64,000 nucleotides of DNA, from positions 124,001 to 188,000 of the forward strand of contig CAWFXQ010000013.1 in NCBI GenBank assembly GCA_963819845.1, read 5' to 3'. Position numbers and translations under genes: made by a program. The notes below the pieces were generated by a model. That model was not told the origin of the DNA, did no database searches, and saw nothing but the letters and a program-made list of their open reading frames with translations. Positions 7,777 to 16,376 of the stretch are shown piece by piece; position 1 is the stretch's first letter; every line of letters begins with the position of its first letter. This DNA comes from DATAGF01 sp963819845. GTDB taxonomy: Bacteria > Actinomycetota > Thermoleophilia > Miltoncostaeales > Miltoncostaeaceae.

Positions 7777-8762
7777 GACGCCGGCCGGGGCCGGGGCGCC
7801 AGCGCGGCCGCGGCCGGCGCGCCGGCGGTGGCGCCGCTCTCCCGCAGCACCTTCAGGAACGCGGCGACCACGCGCGGGTCGAACTGGGTACCGGCGCCCT
7901 CGCGCAGCTCCTCCATCGCCGCCGCGGGGGAGCGCGCCGGGTCGTAGGGGCGGTCGCTGACGATGGCCTCGTAGGCGTCGCACGCGCCCACGATGCGGGC
8001 GGGCAGCGGGATCTGCTCGCCCTGGAGCCCGTCCGGGTAGCCGCCGCCGTCCCAGTGCTCGTGCATCGCCCTCAGAAGGGGCGCGAGGTGGGCGAGCGAG
8101 GGGATGCCGCGCACGATGTCCTCGCCGGCGGCCGGGTGGTCGCGCACGATCGCCCACTCCCCCGCCGAGAGCGGGCCCGGCTTGTCGAGGATCTCCTGCG
8201 GCACGGCCAGCTTGCCGAGGTCGTGCAGGGCTCCCGCGACCCGCAGCTCGCCCAGCTCCCGCTCCGGCATGCCCATGCGCCGGCCGACCTCGACGGCGAA
8301 CTCGGCCACGTCGCCCGAGTGACCGCCCACCTCGTGGTCCTTCACGGCCAGCGCCTGCAGGATCGAGCCCACGGCCGCGTCGGCCGACGCGCTCAGCCGC
8401 AGCCGCGGCGCCTCGGAGAGGCCGTACGCCGCGGCGACCACGAGCGGCCCCAGGGCCGTCCAGACGATCGCCATGGCCGCGTCCTCGTTCGAGCCCTCGC
8501 CCGCGGCCCACGAGATGCGCTCGGCCGCCAGGGTCGCCTCGGCGACGACGGCGGTCGCCAGGCCCATCCGCAGGGGCATCCGGACCCCCACGACCGCGAG
8601 CATCACGAGCAGGACCGCGTGGACCGGCTCGAAACCCTCGCTCCCGGGCAACAGGGCGGGCGATGCCCCCACGACCACGCAGGCGAGCGCCAGGGCGATC
8701 GACCGCGCCGAGCGCGCCGGCCAGCGCGGCGCCGCGACCAGGGCCGACAGCATCGGCGTCAT
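7773..8762 (-). CDS. Membrane HD-GYP domain protein (probable cyclic-di-GMP phosphodiesterase)
   Basis: The 329-residue protein has an N-terminal membrane region with several hydrophobic helices (about residues 15-115) and a C-terminal HD-GYP domain. The domain shows the metal-binding G-A-L-H-D-L-G-K block, an H-E-H-W-D-G-G-G-Y-P segment in the H-x-x-H-x-D/G-Y-P region and A-R-I-V-G-A-C-D-A-Y-E-A. These residues fit phosphodiesterases that cleave cyclic-di-GMP, although substrate cannot be proved. I place the start at ATG 8762, which overlaps the TGA of the upstream membrane gene (ATGA); 37 further codons upstream in frame are Arg-rich and overlap that gene. Confidence 0.87.
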   Translation of the reverse strand: MTPMLSALVAAPRWPARSARSIALALACVVVGASPALLPGSEGFEPVHAVLLVMLAVVGVRMPLRMGLATAVVAEATLAAERISWAAGEGSNEDAAMAIVWTALGPLVVAAAYGLSEAPRLRLSASADAAVGSILQALAVKDHEVGGHSGDVAEFAVEVGRRMGMPERELGELRVAGALHDLGKLAVPQEILDKPGPLSAGEWAIVRDHPAAGEDIVRGIPSLAHLAPLLRAMHEHWDGGGYPDGLQGEQIPLPARIVGACDAYEAIVSDRPYDPARSPAAAMEELREGAGTQFDPRVVAAFLKVLRESGATAGAPAAAALAPRPRPAS

Positions 8763-9235
8763 GCGGCCGGCGGCCGCACGCTGCGGGCGGCCGTGGCCAG
8801 CTCGTCGATGCGTAGGGCGACGGCCACTGCGGCGGCCTTGTCGGCGTCGGACGCCGCGTCGGCGACGTACCACGCCTCCCGGGAGAAGTAGGACAGGCGG
8901 GCCGCGGCGTCATCCCGGTCGACGCTCGCGCGGGCCTGCTCCTCGAGGTAGCGGAGGATCTCCTCGCACTCGTCGCTCGACCAGCCGCCCCCGCCGACGG
9001 GCTCGCGCCGGCGGCCGAGCAGCCACCAGACCATGATCAGCAGCGGGACCTTCACCACCACGAGGGCCGCGACCACCCACACGGCGAGCGTCTCGGGGCT
9101 CCCCGCCCCCGCGGCGAGGAGGGCCGCGAAGCTGCCGATCGAGAGCACCACCAGTGCCCCGGCGACGATGACGAGGATCACGCCGGCGCGCAGGTTGCCC
9201 CGTGCGTCCATCAGCAGTGAGCCGCGGGAATTCAC
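8759..9235 (-). CDS. Small two-helix membrane protein
   Basis: The 158-residue protein has two strong membrane helices at about residues 17-42 and 50-72, joined by a short outside loop, and a cytoplasmic C-terminal domain rich in Glu, Asp and Ala (a possible helical hairpin starting W-S-S-D-E-C-E-E-I-L-R-Y-L-E). I do not recognise the family. The stop overlaps the HD-GYP start, so the pair probably works together, perhaps as a sensor and effector; that is inference. TAGCGT precedes the GTG start by six bases, which supports this start over the in-frame ATG 24 bases downstream. Confidence 0.75.
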   Translation of the reverse strand: MNSRGSLLMDARGNLRAGVILVIVAGALVVLSIGSFAALLAAGAGSPETLAVWVVAALVVVKVPLLIMVWWLLGRRREPVGGGGWSSDECEEILRYLEEQARASVDRDDAAARLSYFSREAWYVADAASDADKAAAVAVALRIDELATAARSVRPPAA

Positions 9236-9339
9236 GATCTGACGCTACCAATCTCTCGCAAGCTTGCGCTTCCGCCGAGAGGCGCGCCTCGACGAACGAG
9301 TAGTTTCCGTGCGTTCTCGGCCCAGGTAGACAAGCGGCG

Positions 9340-10563
9340 ATGGCTCACCGCCTCGGGACGATCGCGCTCGCCCTCGGCCTGGCGGCGGCACTCCCGGCGC
9401 CCGCGGTGGCCGGCCCGCTGGCGAAGGCCCTCGACCACCTGGCGGCGCGCCAGGACCCGGTCGCGGGCGGCGTCAACGAGGGGCCGGGCACCGATCCCAC
9501 CTACACCGCCTGGGCCGCCCTCGCGGTGGCCGCGTCGGGGGAGGACCCGGCCCGCTGGCGCAGCGGGATCGCGACGCTGCGCGACGCGGTGGCCGCGCCG
9601 CAGCGGCTCCCGAGGCTGGGCGACCTCGAGCTGACCGCCGTCGCCGCCGCGGCCTCCGGGCTCGACCCGCGGGCCGTCGGCCGCCGCAACCCGGTGCGGG
9701 AGGTGGTCGCGGCGCAGCGCGCCGACGGCTCGATCGGCGAGTCGCCCTCGACCACGGCGTGGGGGATCCTCGCGCTGCGCGCCGGGGGCCTCGACCAGGT
9801 CACCCGCACCGTGCGGCGGGCGCGCGCCGCGCTGGTACGTCAGCAGAACCGCGACGGAGGGTGGGGGACCGGCGCCGAATCGCCCGGCTCGGGGCCGAAC
9901 ACGACCTCCGCCGCGGTCCAGGCGCTCTGGGCCGCGGGGGCGAGCGCCGGGAGCGGGACGGCGATCGACCGCGCCCGCGACTTCCTGGTCGGGGCGCAGA
10001 ATCCCGACGGCGGCTTCCCGGCCGTCGTCGACGGCGAGACCCAGGCTCTCACGACGGCCTGGGTCACCGTGGCGCTGCACACCATCGGCGAGGATCCCGA
10101 CCGGCCGCCGTGGAACAGGGCGGGCGGCCCGCTCGAGGCGCTCCGCGGGATGCAGCTCGCCAACGGCGGCATCCGCAACGAGCGCGACTCGCCGGCCGCC
10201 TCGGTCTGGGCGACCTCCCAGGCCGCCCTCGCGTTCGCCCGCGGGCCGCTGCCGCTGGGACCCCGGACGCTGCGCCCGGTGCCCGCGCGGTCACCGCGGG
10301 TGCTGTGGCGGGTGCCGGGCCCGGGCGAGCCCACGCGGGGCTCGCTCACGGTGCGCTACCGCGACGACGAGGGCGGAACCGGCATCGACCCGGCCCGCGT
10401 GCGGCTGAGCGTCGCCGGCCGGGACGTGACGCGGCGGGCCCTCGTGACGCCCTTCGCCCTGCGCCTGCCCGCGGCCGACCTCGTCCCCGGGGCCGTCGTG
10501 CGGCTCGCGCTCCAGGACCGGGCCGGCAACGCCAGCGCGACGGGCTGGAGGCTGGCGGGGTAG
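9340..10563 (+). CDS. Secreted protein with terpene-cyclase/prenyltransferase-type repeats
   Basis: The 407-residue protein starts with a signal peptide (residues 1-25, A-V-A-G cleavage region). It then has alpha/alpha-barrel repeats of the squalene-hopene cyclase or prenyltransferase type, visible as Q-N-R-D-G-G-W-G and Q-N-P-D-G-G-F-P motifs spaced about 55 residues apart, plus Q-L-A-N-G-G-I-R. The catalytic D-x-D-D of cyclases is not evident, so it more likely uses the toroidal fold as a scaffold. Residues 300-405 form a beta-rich tail resembling an Ig-like or cadherin-like domain (R-Y-R-D-D-E-G-G-T-G-I-D). Probably extracellular; function unknown. TAGACA lies seven bases before the ATG. 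Confidence 0.8.
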   Translation: MAHRLGTIALALGLAAALPAPAVAGPLAKALDHLAARQDPVAGGVNEGPGTDPTYTAWAALAVAASGEDPARWRSGIATLRDAVAAPQRLPRLGDLELTAVAAAASGLDPRAVGRRNPVREVVAAQRADGSIGESPSTTAWGILALRAGGLDQVTRTVRRARAALVRQQNRDGGWGTGAESPGSGPNTTSAAVQALWAAGASAGSGTAIDRARDFLVGAQNPDGGFPAVVDGETQALTTAWVTVALHTIGEDPDRPPWNRAGGPLEALRGMQLANGGIRNERDSPAASVWATSQAALAFARGPLPLGPRTLRPVPARSPRVLWRVPGPGEPTRGSLTVRYRDDEGGTGIDPARVRLSVAGRDVTRRALVTPFALRLPAADLVPGAVVRLALQDRAGNASATGWRLAG

Positions 10564-10620
10564 GTCGTTAACGGGCAAAGCACCTTGCGGAGGCGCCGCC
10601 CGGTTCCCTACACTCGACGC

Positions 10621-10941
10621 ATGGTCACGCTCACCGCCGACGCCCGAGACAAGCTGCGAGGGCTGCTGGCCGACGAGGGCGATCCCGCCGCGGGCCTGCG
10701 GGTGCAGGTGATCCCGGGGGGCTGCTCGGGCTTCGAGTACGACCTCTCGCTGGCGGGCCCGGAGGACGGCGACGAGGTCGTGGTCGACGACGGCGTGCGG
10801 GTGATCGTCGACCGCTTCAGCGTGCCGTACCTCCTCGGCGTCGAGCTCGACTACGAGGAGGGGTTCCAGGGGGCCGGGTTCCTGATCAAGAACCCCAACG
10901 CGACCTCCTCCTGCGGCTGCGGGAAGAGCTTCCAGGCCTGA
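10621..10941 (+). CDS. ErpA/IscA-type iron-sulfur cluster carrier
   Basis: The 106-residue protein carries the three conserved cysteines of A-type carriers: Cys35 in G-G-C-S-G-F and Cys98/Cys100 in S-S-C-G-C-G-K-S-F. Such proteins hold a [2Fe-2S] or [4Fe-4S] cluster and pass it to client enzymes. Length and opening (V-T-L-T-A-D-A-R-D-K-L) fit the HesB/IscA/ErpA family. TACACT at 10609-10614 ends exactly six bases before the ATG, one of the clearest leaderless promoter patterns in the window, and excludes a longer in-frame N-terminus. It stands alone rather than in a suf or isc operon. Confidence 0.92.
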   Translation: MVTLTADARDKLRGLLADEGDPAAGLRVQVIPGGCSGFEYDLSLAGPEDGDEVVVDDGVRVIVDRFSVPYLLGVELDYEEGFQGAGFLIKNPNATSSCGCGKSFQA

Positions 10942-10987
10942 CCTGAGCGCGGTCCACTGGCGCCCGGCCGGCCCCCGGCGGCGCCGC

Positions 10988-11602
10988 GTGACCTGGCGGT
11001 TCGCGCGTCTCGTCTTCAACCTGGGCCTCCCGATCGCCGGCTACCGCGTCGCGGGCCGCCGGCGCATCCCGCGCCGCGGGGGGGTGCTGATCGTGGCGAA
11101 CCACGTCGGCGACCTCGACCCGGTCTTCGTGGGCATGGCGAGCGTCCACCGGCCGGCCCAGTACCTCACCGACGCGCGCCACTTCGGGCGGCGCGCGTTC
11201 GCCGAGCTGCTCTTCTCCGTCGGCTCGTTCCCGGTGCGGACCGGCAGCCCCGACACCCGTGCCCTGCGGTACGCCCGCGAGCAGCTCGAGGCCGGCGAGA
11301 TGATCGTGGTCTTCCCCGAGGGCCGGCCGGGCTGGGGCGCGCCGATGGGCGAGTTCCTCGACGGGGCCGGGTACCTCGGCCTCACCCCGGGCGTGACCGT
11401 CCTCCCGGCCGCGATCTGGGGCGTGCACCACCTCCTGCGCGGCTGGCGGCCGGTGGGCCGTGGCCCGGTGCTGGTCGCCTTCGGCCACCCCGTGGAGATC
11501 CCGGAGTCGGGCACGCGGCGCGAGCGGACGGCCGAGCTGGCCCGCCGGATGCAGGCCGCCGTGGCGGAGCTGCTGGAGCCGATGGCGCGGGCGCGCCCGT
11601 GA
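10988..11602 (+). CDS. 1-acyl-sn-glycerol-3-phosphate acyltransferase family protein
   Basis: The 204-residue protein has the PlsC-type blocks: N-H-V-G-D-L-D-P (the H-x4-D catalytic pair), the G-S-F-P-V-R-T-G block, the V-V-F-P-E-G-R-P-G substrate-binding block and the later V-L-P-A-A-I-W-G strand. It would acylate lysophosphatidate or a related lysolipid at the inner membrane face. A hydrophobic N-terminal helix probably anchors it. The GTG start is 46 bases after the Fe-S carrier gene. Its stop overlaps the start of the beta-lactamase-like gene. Confidence 0.88.
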   Translation: MTWRFARLVFNLGLPIAGYRVAGRRRIPRRGGVLIVANHVGDLDPVFVGMASVHRPAQYLTDARHFGRRAFAELLFSVGSFPVRTGSPDTRALRYAREQLEAGEMIVVFPEGRPGWGAPMGEFLDGAGYLGLTPGVTVLPAAIWGVHHLLRGWRPVGRGPVLVAFGHPVEIPESGTRRERTAELARRMQAAVAELLEPMARARP

Positions 11603-12714
11603 TCGCCGACGCCGCGCCTCCGCCGCCCGTGATCTCGGCGCCCGCCGTCAGCTATGGGCGGGTCGCCGTCCGCCTCGGTCGCGGCACCGAGCGGATCGAG
11701 GTCCAGGCCGGCGGGCGCATCACGGCCCGCCTGCGGCCGCCGCCGGGCCCGCGGCGGGTGTCGGTGCCCGTGCCGGTGGGGGTCAACCCGGTGCGGGTGC
11801 GCGCGATCGGCCGCGGGGGCTCGCGGTGGTCGGCGACGGTGCGGGTGCGGGCGCTGCCGCGCAGCGGGCGGCGCGCGGGGCGCATCCCCGGCTTCGTTGA
11901 CCGGCGCCTCCAGCGGGACGTCGAGGCCCTCGTCGCGGGCACGTCCGCGACCACGGGCGTCTACGTGCAGCACCTGGTGACCGGCTGCGGCGCGGCGGTC
12001 AACGCGGACGCCCAGTTCCCGGCGGCCAGCACCCTCAAGGCCGCGATCCTGGTCGAGGCCGTGCGGCGCGGGCAGGCGGGGGCCCTCGCCGCGACGCTCG
12101 ACACGATGATCATCGACTCGAACGACCAGGCCGCCAACACCGTCCTGGCGGCCCTGGGAGGGGGCTCCGGCGACGCCGGGGCCGCCCGTGTCACGCAGAC
12201 GCTCCGCGACCTGGGCCTGAGCCGCTCCCTGGTGCGCCGCCCCTACATCATCGAGAACGCGCGCCGGCCGCTGCCGATCGAGACCCGGGCGAGCCCGCCC
12301 CTCTACACCAACTTCATCAGCACCCCCTACGAGCTGGCGCGGCTGATGGTGGCCATCCACCGGGGGGCGATCGGCCGCGGGGGCGTCGCGCGCATCGGCA
12401 TCGGGGAGCGCGCGGCGCGGTCGGAGCTGCTCGCCCGCCTGCTCGACGTGCGCGACACCAGCAAGCTCGTCGCCGGGCTGCCCTCCGCGGTGCCGGTGGC
12501 CCACAAGACCGGCTACACCGACCAGGTGCGGCACGACGCCGGGATCGTCTACCTGCGCAGCGGCCCGGTCGTGGCGTCCGCCATGACCTACGCGGGCTCC
12601 GGGATCGCCGGGACGGGCGAGCGCTTCATCGCCCGGGTCGCCACCGCCGCGCGCGGCCGCCTCGCCGGCGGCGGATCGTGCGAGGGCCTGCCGCTGAGCC
12701 TGCCGCGCCGCTAG
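11599..12714 (+). CDS. Class A beta-lactamase-like serine hydrolase
   Basis: The C-terminal 270 residues have the penicillin-recognising fold with its three catalytic motifs: S-T-L-K with Ser144 and Lys147, S-N-D at 174-176 and K-T-G at 303-305. That pattern fits the beta-lactamase class A/PF13354 group, which includes lactamases and wall amidase-like proteins. The class A omega-loop glutamate motif is not clear, so antibiotic hydrolysis is unproven. Residues 10-90 form an Arg/Pro/Val-rich beta domain. No typical signal peptide is seen at the chosen GTG start, which overlaps the acyltransferase stop (GTGA); this is odd for an enzyme expected outside the cell. Confidence 0.83.
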   Translation: MIADAAPPPPVISAPAVSYGRVAVRLGRGTERIEVQAGGRITARLRPPPGPRRVSVPVPVGVNPVRVRAIGRGGSRWSATVRVRALPRSGRRAGRIPGFVDRRLQRDVEALVAGTSATTGVYVQHLVTGCGAAVNADAQFPAASTLKAAILVEAVRRGQAGALAATLDTMIIDSNDQAANTVLAALGGGSGDAGAARVTQTLRDLGLSRSLVRRPYIIENARRPLPIETRASPPLYTNFISTPYELARLMVAIHRGAIGRGGVARIGIGERAARSELLARLLDVRDTSKLVAGLPSAVPVAHKTGYTDQVRHDAGIVYLRSGPVVASAMTYAGSGIAGTGERFIARVATAARGRLAGGGSCEGLPLSLPRR

Positions 12715-12721
12715 GGCCGGC

Positions 12722-13321
12722 TCACGGGCCGGCCGGCGGCGCGGAAGCCCGCCGCAGGCGGATGCGGCGCTGCTCGAGGGCGGCGCGCCAGTCGATGCGC
12801 CCCAGCAGCCAGAGGACGGCGGCGACCCCGAGCAGCCCGAGCGCCACCGTCCACGGCGCCACCCAGTCGCGCAGCCGGTCGGCGATCTCGTCGGCCGCGG
12901 CGCTCGCCAGGCCGACGCCGAGGCCGTAGGAGACCAGGCGCCCGGCGAACGCCGCGGCCCCGACCAGGGCCAGGCTCACCCGCAGCACCCCGGCGGCCGC
13001 GTAGAGGGCGCCGGCCGGGGGAGGGGCGACGGCCAGCAGGGCCGCCGTCCCGAGCAGGCCCCGGCGGCCGTGGAGGTGGCCCGCGAGGTAGTCGACGTTC
13101 GCCCGCGTCCCGGCCGTCATCAGGCGGGGCCCCAGCGCCCGCGTCCACGCGGCAAGGCCCGTCCGCCCCACGGCGGCGCCCAGCGCTCCTGCGACCACGA
13201 TCCCGGCGGCGCTCCCGCCCAGCTCCACGCTGATGTAGGCCAGAACCAGCCACGAGGGCGGCAGGGGGAGGGGGGTGATCGTCATGGCCACCACGATCCC
13301 GAAGGCGAGGAGGTACTCCAC
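12722..13321 (-). CDS. Multi-pass membrane protein of unknown function
   Basis: This 199-residue protein has about five hydrophobic segments (roughly residues 3-20, 24-45, 85-105, 110-135 and 160-180) with the P-L-P-L-P-P-S-W-L-V-L-A opening and a short basic tail. It loosely recalls small exporter or SNARE-associated (DedA-like) membrane proteins, but I see none of their signature residues. It converges with the beta-lactamase-like gene and lies back-to-back with the DsbA-like gene, sharing a 60-base upstream region with it. Confidence 0.7.
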   Translation of the reverse strand: MEYLLAFGIVVAMTITPLPLPPSWLVLAYISVELGGSAAGIVVAGALGAAVGRTGLAAWTRALGPRLMTAGTRANVDYLAGHLHGRRGLLGTAALLAVAPPPAGALYAAAGVLRVSLALVGAAAFAGRLVSYGLGVGLASAAADEIADRLRDWVAPWTVALGLLGVAAVLWLLGRIDWRAALEQRRIRLRRASAPPAGP

Positions 13322-13381
13322 CGCACGAGGTTAGTCCGCGCCGGGCGGCGTCCGGCGACGCCCCGCTAGCGTGCGCCCGGC

Positions 13382-14263
13382 GTGATCTCCGCGGTCCTCC
13401 ACACCGACCCCGCCTGCCCCTGGGCCTACTCGGCCCTACCCGCGCTGCGCGCGCTCGACTGGCGCTACGGCGATCAGCTCGCCTGGCGGCTGGTGGTGAT
13501 CGGCCTGACCGAGACGGCGAGCCAGTACGCCGAGCGCGGCTACACGCCGCTGAGCGCGGCCGCCGGGCAGGCCGGGTTCCGGGACCGCTTCGGGATGCCG
13601 TTCGCCGCGACGCCCAAGGCGCGCGTGGCCGGGACCTCGCGCGCGTGCCGCGCGATCGTGGCCGCGCGCCTGGCCGACCCCGGCGCGGAGTGGCGCGTGC
13701 TGCGCGCCCTGCAGCTGGCGAACTTCACCACGACCATGCTCCTGGACGACGACCACGACCTCGCCGCGGCGCTCGCCGTCCTGCCCGGCGTTGACGGCGA
13801 GGCCCTGGTCGGCCGCATCGACGAGCCCGACGTGGTGGAGGCGTACGAGCGCGACCGGGCCGAGGCGCGCTCGGCCGCCGGCTCGGCCGCCGAGCTGCAG
13901 GGCAAGACCGCGGCGACCGACGGGCCGGTGCGGTTCACGGCGCCGTCGCTGGTGCTGGAGCGCGACGGCGCCCGGCTGGTCGCTGGCGGCTGGCAGCCCC
14001 TGCCGGCCTACGACGTGCTGGTGGCGAACCTCGACCCCGACCTGCGGCGCGCGCCGCCGCCCGATGGCCCCGAGCCGCTGCTGCGCCGCTTCCCGGACGG
14101 GATCACGACCATGGAGGCGGCCGTGCTCCTGGCGCGCGGCAACGACGACCCCGACCCGGCCGCCGCCGAGGGGGCGCTGCTCGCCCTGGCGGCGGCGGGC
14201 GGGGCGGTCAAGCTCCCCCTGGCGTCCGGGGCTCTCTGGCAGGCTCCTCCACCGCGTCCCTGA
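13382..14263 (+). CDS. DsbA-family thioredoxin-fold protein without the CxxC pair
   Basis: The 293-residue protein opens with a strand and the segment D-P-A-C-P-W-A-Y-S-A, matching the DsbA/2-hydroxychromene-2-carboxylate isomerase superfamily, in which D-P-x-C-P-W is followed by a helix. Only one cysteine of the usual C-P-x-C is present, as in the glutathione- or mycothiol-dependent isomerases. The insertion L-Q-L-A-N-F-T-T-T-M-L-L-D-D is helical, and F-T-A-P-S-L-V-L holds the cis-proline. Residues 210-285 add a second helical part. TAGCGT stands nine bases before the GTG. Likely cytoplasmic; substrate unknown. Confidence 0.75.
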   Translation: MISAVLHTDPACPWAYSALPALRALDWRYGDQLAWRLVVIGLTETASQYAERGYTPLSAAAGQAGFRDRFGMPFAATPKARVAGTSRACRAIVAARLADPGAEWRVLRALQLANFTTTMLLDDDHDLAAALAVLPGVDGEALVGRIDEPDVVEAYERDRAEARSAAGSAAELQGKTAATDGPVRFTAPSLVLERDGARLVAGGWQPLPAYDVLVANLDPDLRRAPPPDGPEPLLRRFPDGITTMEAAVLLARGNDDPDPAAAEGALLALAAAGGAVKLPLASGALWQAPPPRP

Positions 14264-14327
14264 GCCGCCCCAGGCGCCGTCAGGCGCGAGTCCGACGCCG
14301 GCCGTTGACGCCGGAGCGCGCCCGGGG

Positions 14328-14699
14328 TCATCGCTCGAGCGAGACGACGGGCGCAAAGCCGCCGAAGATCATCCGCCCGGCGTCGAACGGCATCGGGTTC
14401 TTCTCGGGGTCCATGCGCGGGTCGGTCTTCATCACCTCGTCCATCCGGCCCATGGCCGCGTCCCGCGTCGCCTTGTCGGGCCACTCGATCCACGAGAAGA
14501 CGATGCTCTCGTCGTCGCCCGCCTGCACGGCGCGCCGGAAATCGGTCCGCTCGCCGTCGGGGACGTCGTCGCCCCAGCACTCGATGATGCGCGTCGCGCC
14601 GAGATCCATGAAGACCGCGTCACCCGCCTTCGCGTGGTCGATGAACTCCTGCTTCCGCGCGCTCGGCACGGCGATCAGGAAACCGTCGACGTAGGTCAT
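14328..14699 (-). CDS. DUF1428 family protein
   Basis: The 123-residue protein matches DUF1428 (YbaA-like): M-T-Y-V-D-G-F-L-I-A-V-P opening, W-G-D-D-V-P-D-G in the middle, the F-S-W-I-E-W-P-D-K strand and the closing D-A-G-R-M-I-F-G-G-F. Members are small ferredoxin-like-fold proteins of unknown role. Its ATG overlaps the stop of the alpha/beta hydrolase (ATGA), so the pair is likely translated together. Confidence 0.88.
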   Translation of the reverse strand: MTYVDGFLIAVPSARKQEFIDHAKAGDAVFMDLGATRIIECWGDDVPDGERTDFRRAVQAGDDESIVFSWIEWPDKATRDAAMGRMDEVMKTDPRMDPEKNPMPFDAGRMIFGGFAPVVSLER

Positions 14700-15442
14700 C
14701 GCTTCTCCTTCCGCACGGTGCTCGGAGGGATTCGTGCCTCCGAGGTCGATTCGTACCCGTGAGACGGCACCGGCAACCGCGACTCATCGGCGGAACGGCG
14801 GGGCAGGTACGACTCCAGGCGATCGGCCAGCTCCCGCGGACGGCTGAGGGCGGGGCAGTGGCCGCCGCCGATCTCGTCGGGGGCGGTCCCGATCCGCTCC
14901 CGCGCGACCCGGCGCGTCCACTCGGCCGGGAAGAGGCGGTCGGCGCGGCACAGCAGGTAGCGCGTCGGCACGTCGGGCCAGGCGCCGAGCGGCCAGGGCT
15001 CGGTCCACGGCCGCTCGGCCTGGTCCCGGCCGTGGGCCAGCGCCTCGGCGGCCAGCTCCGGCGCGACGTCGTGGTAGAAGGTCGCGACCGGGTCGTCGCC
15101 CCCCTCACCGCCGTCGTAGCCGGTGGCCGCGAACATCTCCTCGGCCGTCTCGCCGGGCGCCGGCACCATCCCCGCCACCAGCACCAGCAGCTCGGCCGGC
15201 ACCCGCGCGCACACGAGCGGCGCGGTGTAGCCGCCGAAGGACTGGGCCACCACCACGACCCGGTCGTGGGCACCGATCGCCTCGACGACGACGTCGGCGT
15301 AGTCGGTCAGCCCGGCCGACGGGTCGTCGCAGGGCAGGTCCGGCGCGACGACCTCGTGGCCCCGCCCGCGTAGCTCGGCCGCCGCCAGGTGCCAGTACCA
15401 GCCGACGTCGCCGGCGCCGTGGATCAGTGCGTATGTCGCCAT
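14696..15442 (-). CDS. Alpha/beta hydrolase
   Basis: The 248-residue protein has the alpha/beta hydrolase fold with the oxyanion H-G-A-G near residue 8, nucleophile Ser68 in A-Q-S-F-G-G, Asp168 in C-R-A-D-R-L-F and His195 in G-G-H-C-P. The order and spacing resemble the salicylate esterase/pyrethroid hydrolase group that acts on small esters. It has no signal peptide. The start at ATG 15442 gives the usual M-A-T-Y-A-L-I-H-G opening. The last 30 residues extend past the normal fold end. It is coupled to the DUF1428 gene and follows the F420-type oxidoreductase by 49 bases on the same strand. Confidence 0.88.
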   Translation of the reverse strand: MATYALIHGAGDVGWYWHLAAAELRGRGHEVVAPDLPCDDPSAGLTDYADVVVEAIGAHDRVVVVAQSFGGYTAPLVCARVPAELLVLVAGMVPAPGETAEEMFAATGYDGGEGGDDPVATFYHDVAPELAAEALAHGRDQAERPWTEPWPLGAWPDVPTRYLLCRADRLFPAEWTRRVARERIGTAPDEIGGGHCPALSRPRELADRLESYLPRRSADESRLPVPSHGYESTSEARIPPSTVRKEKR

Positions 15443-15491
15443 CGCGCTCCTCCTCGGGTGTCGAGGATGAGACGGCCGCCGACGGCGGGAC

Positions 15492-16352
15492 TCATCGGCC
15501 GGCGAGCGGGGCCACGCGCTCCATGAAGAGCTCCAGCTGCCGCACCTCGTCCCGGAGGGGCCAGAGGAAGATGCGCTGCACGCCCGCGTCGGCGAAGGCG
15601 CGCAGCCGCTCCGCGCACAGCTCGGCCGGGCCGATCGGGAGGGAGAGGGCCCGCAGCTCCTCGACCGGGCGGCCCACGAGCGGGGAGAGGACGTCGGCGA
15701 GGACGCGCTCGGCGCCCCCGGAGTCCTCGGTGACGCAGAGCCAGGCCGTGGCGAGGGCGTTCGGCATCCCGGCCACCGGGCCGGCGGAGGCCGCCCGCAC
15801 GCGGGCGGGCGTGATGTTGTAGGCCGAGGCCAGCCAGCCGTCCCCGTGCCGGGCGACGCGCCGCAGGCCGGCCGGCGTTCCCCAGCTCGCGACCCAGATC
15901 GGCGGCCCGGGGCGCTGGACCGGCGGCGGCTCGAGGACACCGCCGTGGAGCAGGGCCCGGAGCGCCGGGAGGGCCTCGTCGAAGCGCCGCCAGCGCTCCT
16001 CGAAGGGGACACCGGCCGCGGCGTAGTCGCGCGCGGTCGAGCCCGCGCCGACCCCGGCGAGCACGCGCCCGCCCGACAGGACGTCGAGCGCGGCGAGGGC
16101 CTTGGCGAGCGGGGCGGGCCCGCGGATGACCGGGAGCGCCACCGTCGTCGCCAGCGTCATGTCGCCGGACTCGCCGATCACCGCGGCGAGCGCGGTCGGG
16201 CCGTCGAGCCAGGGCCGCGAGAAGAAGAGGTGGTCGTTGGCGCAGAGGTAGCGGTAGCCGGCGTCCGCGGCCGTCGCCGCATATGCCCTGAGCCCCCGCA
16301 GGGACGGGGGCGTCCCGAGGTCGATCAGGGGCAGGTGGGCGCCGTACTCCAC
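15492..16352 (-). CDS. LLM-class (F420-dependent type) oxidoreductase
   Basis: This 286-residue TIM-barrel protein belongs to the luciferase-like monooxygenase superfamily: opening Y-G-A-H-L-P, the A-G-Y-R-Y-L-C-A-N-D-H strand, A-T-T-V-A-L-P-V-I-R, the L-D-V-L-S-G-G-R-V-L-A-G-V-G-A-G loop and the P-I-W-V-A-S-W-G strand. In actinobacteria such proteins usually use coenzyme F420, but cofactor choice cannot be read with certainty. It lies between dnaE2 and the hydrolase on the same strand, with GTG as start. Substrate unknown. Confidence 0.85.
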   Translation of the reverse strand: MEYGAHLPLIDLGTPPSLRGLRAYAATAADAGYRYLCANDHLFFSRPWLDGPTALAAVIGESGDMTLATTVALPVIRGPAPLAKALAALDVLSGGRVLAGVGAGSTARDYAAAGVPFEERWRRFDEALPALRALLHGGVLEPPPVQRPGPPIWVASWGTPAGLRRVARHGDGWLASAYNITPARVRAASAGPVAGMPNALATAWLCVTEDSGGAERVLADVLSPLVGRPVEELRALSLPIGPAELCAERLRAFADAGVQRIFLWPLRDEVRQLELFMERVAPLAGR

Positions 16353-16376
16353 GCCCCCGAGTCTCCCCCAAACTGG

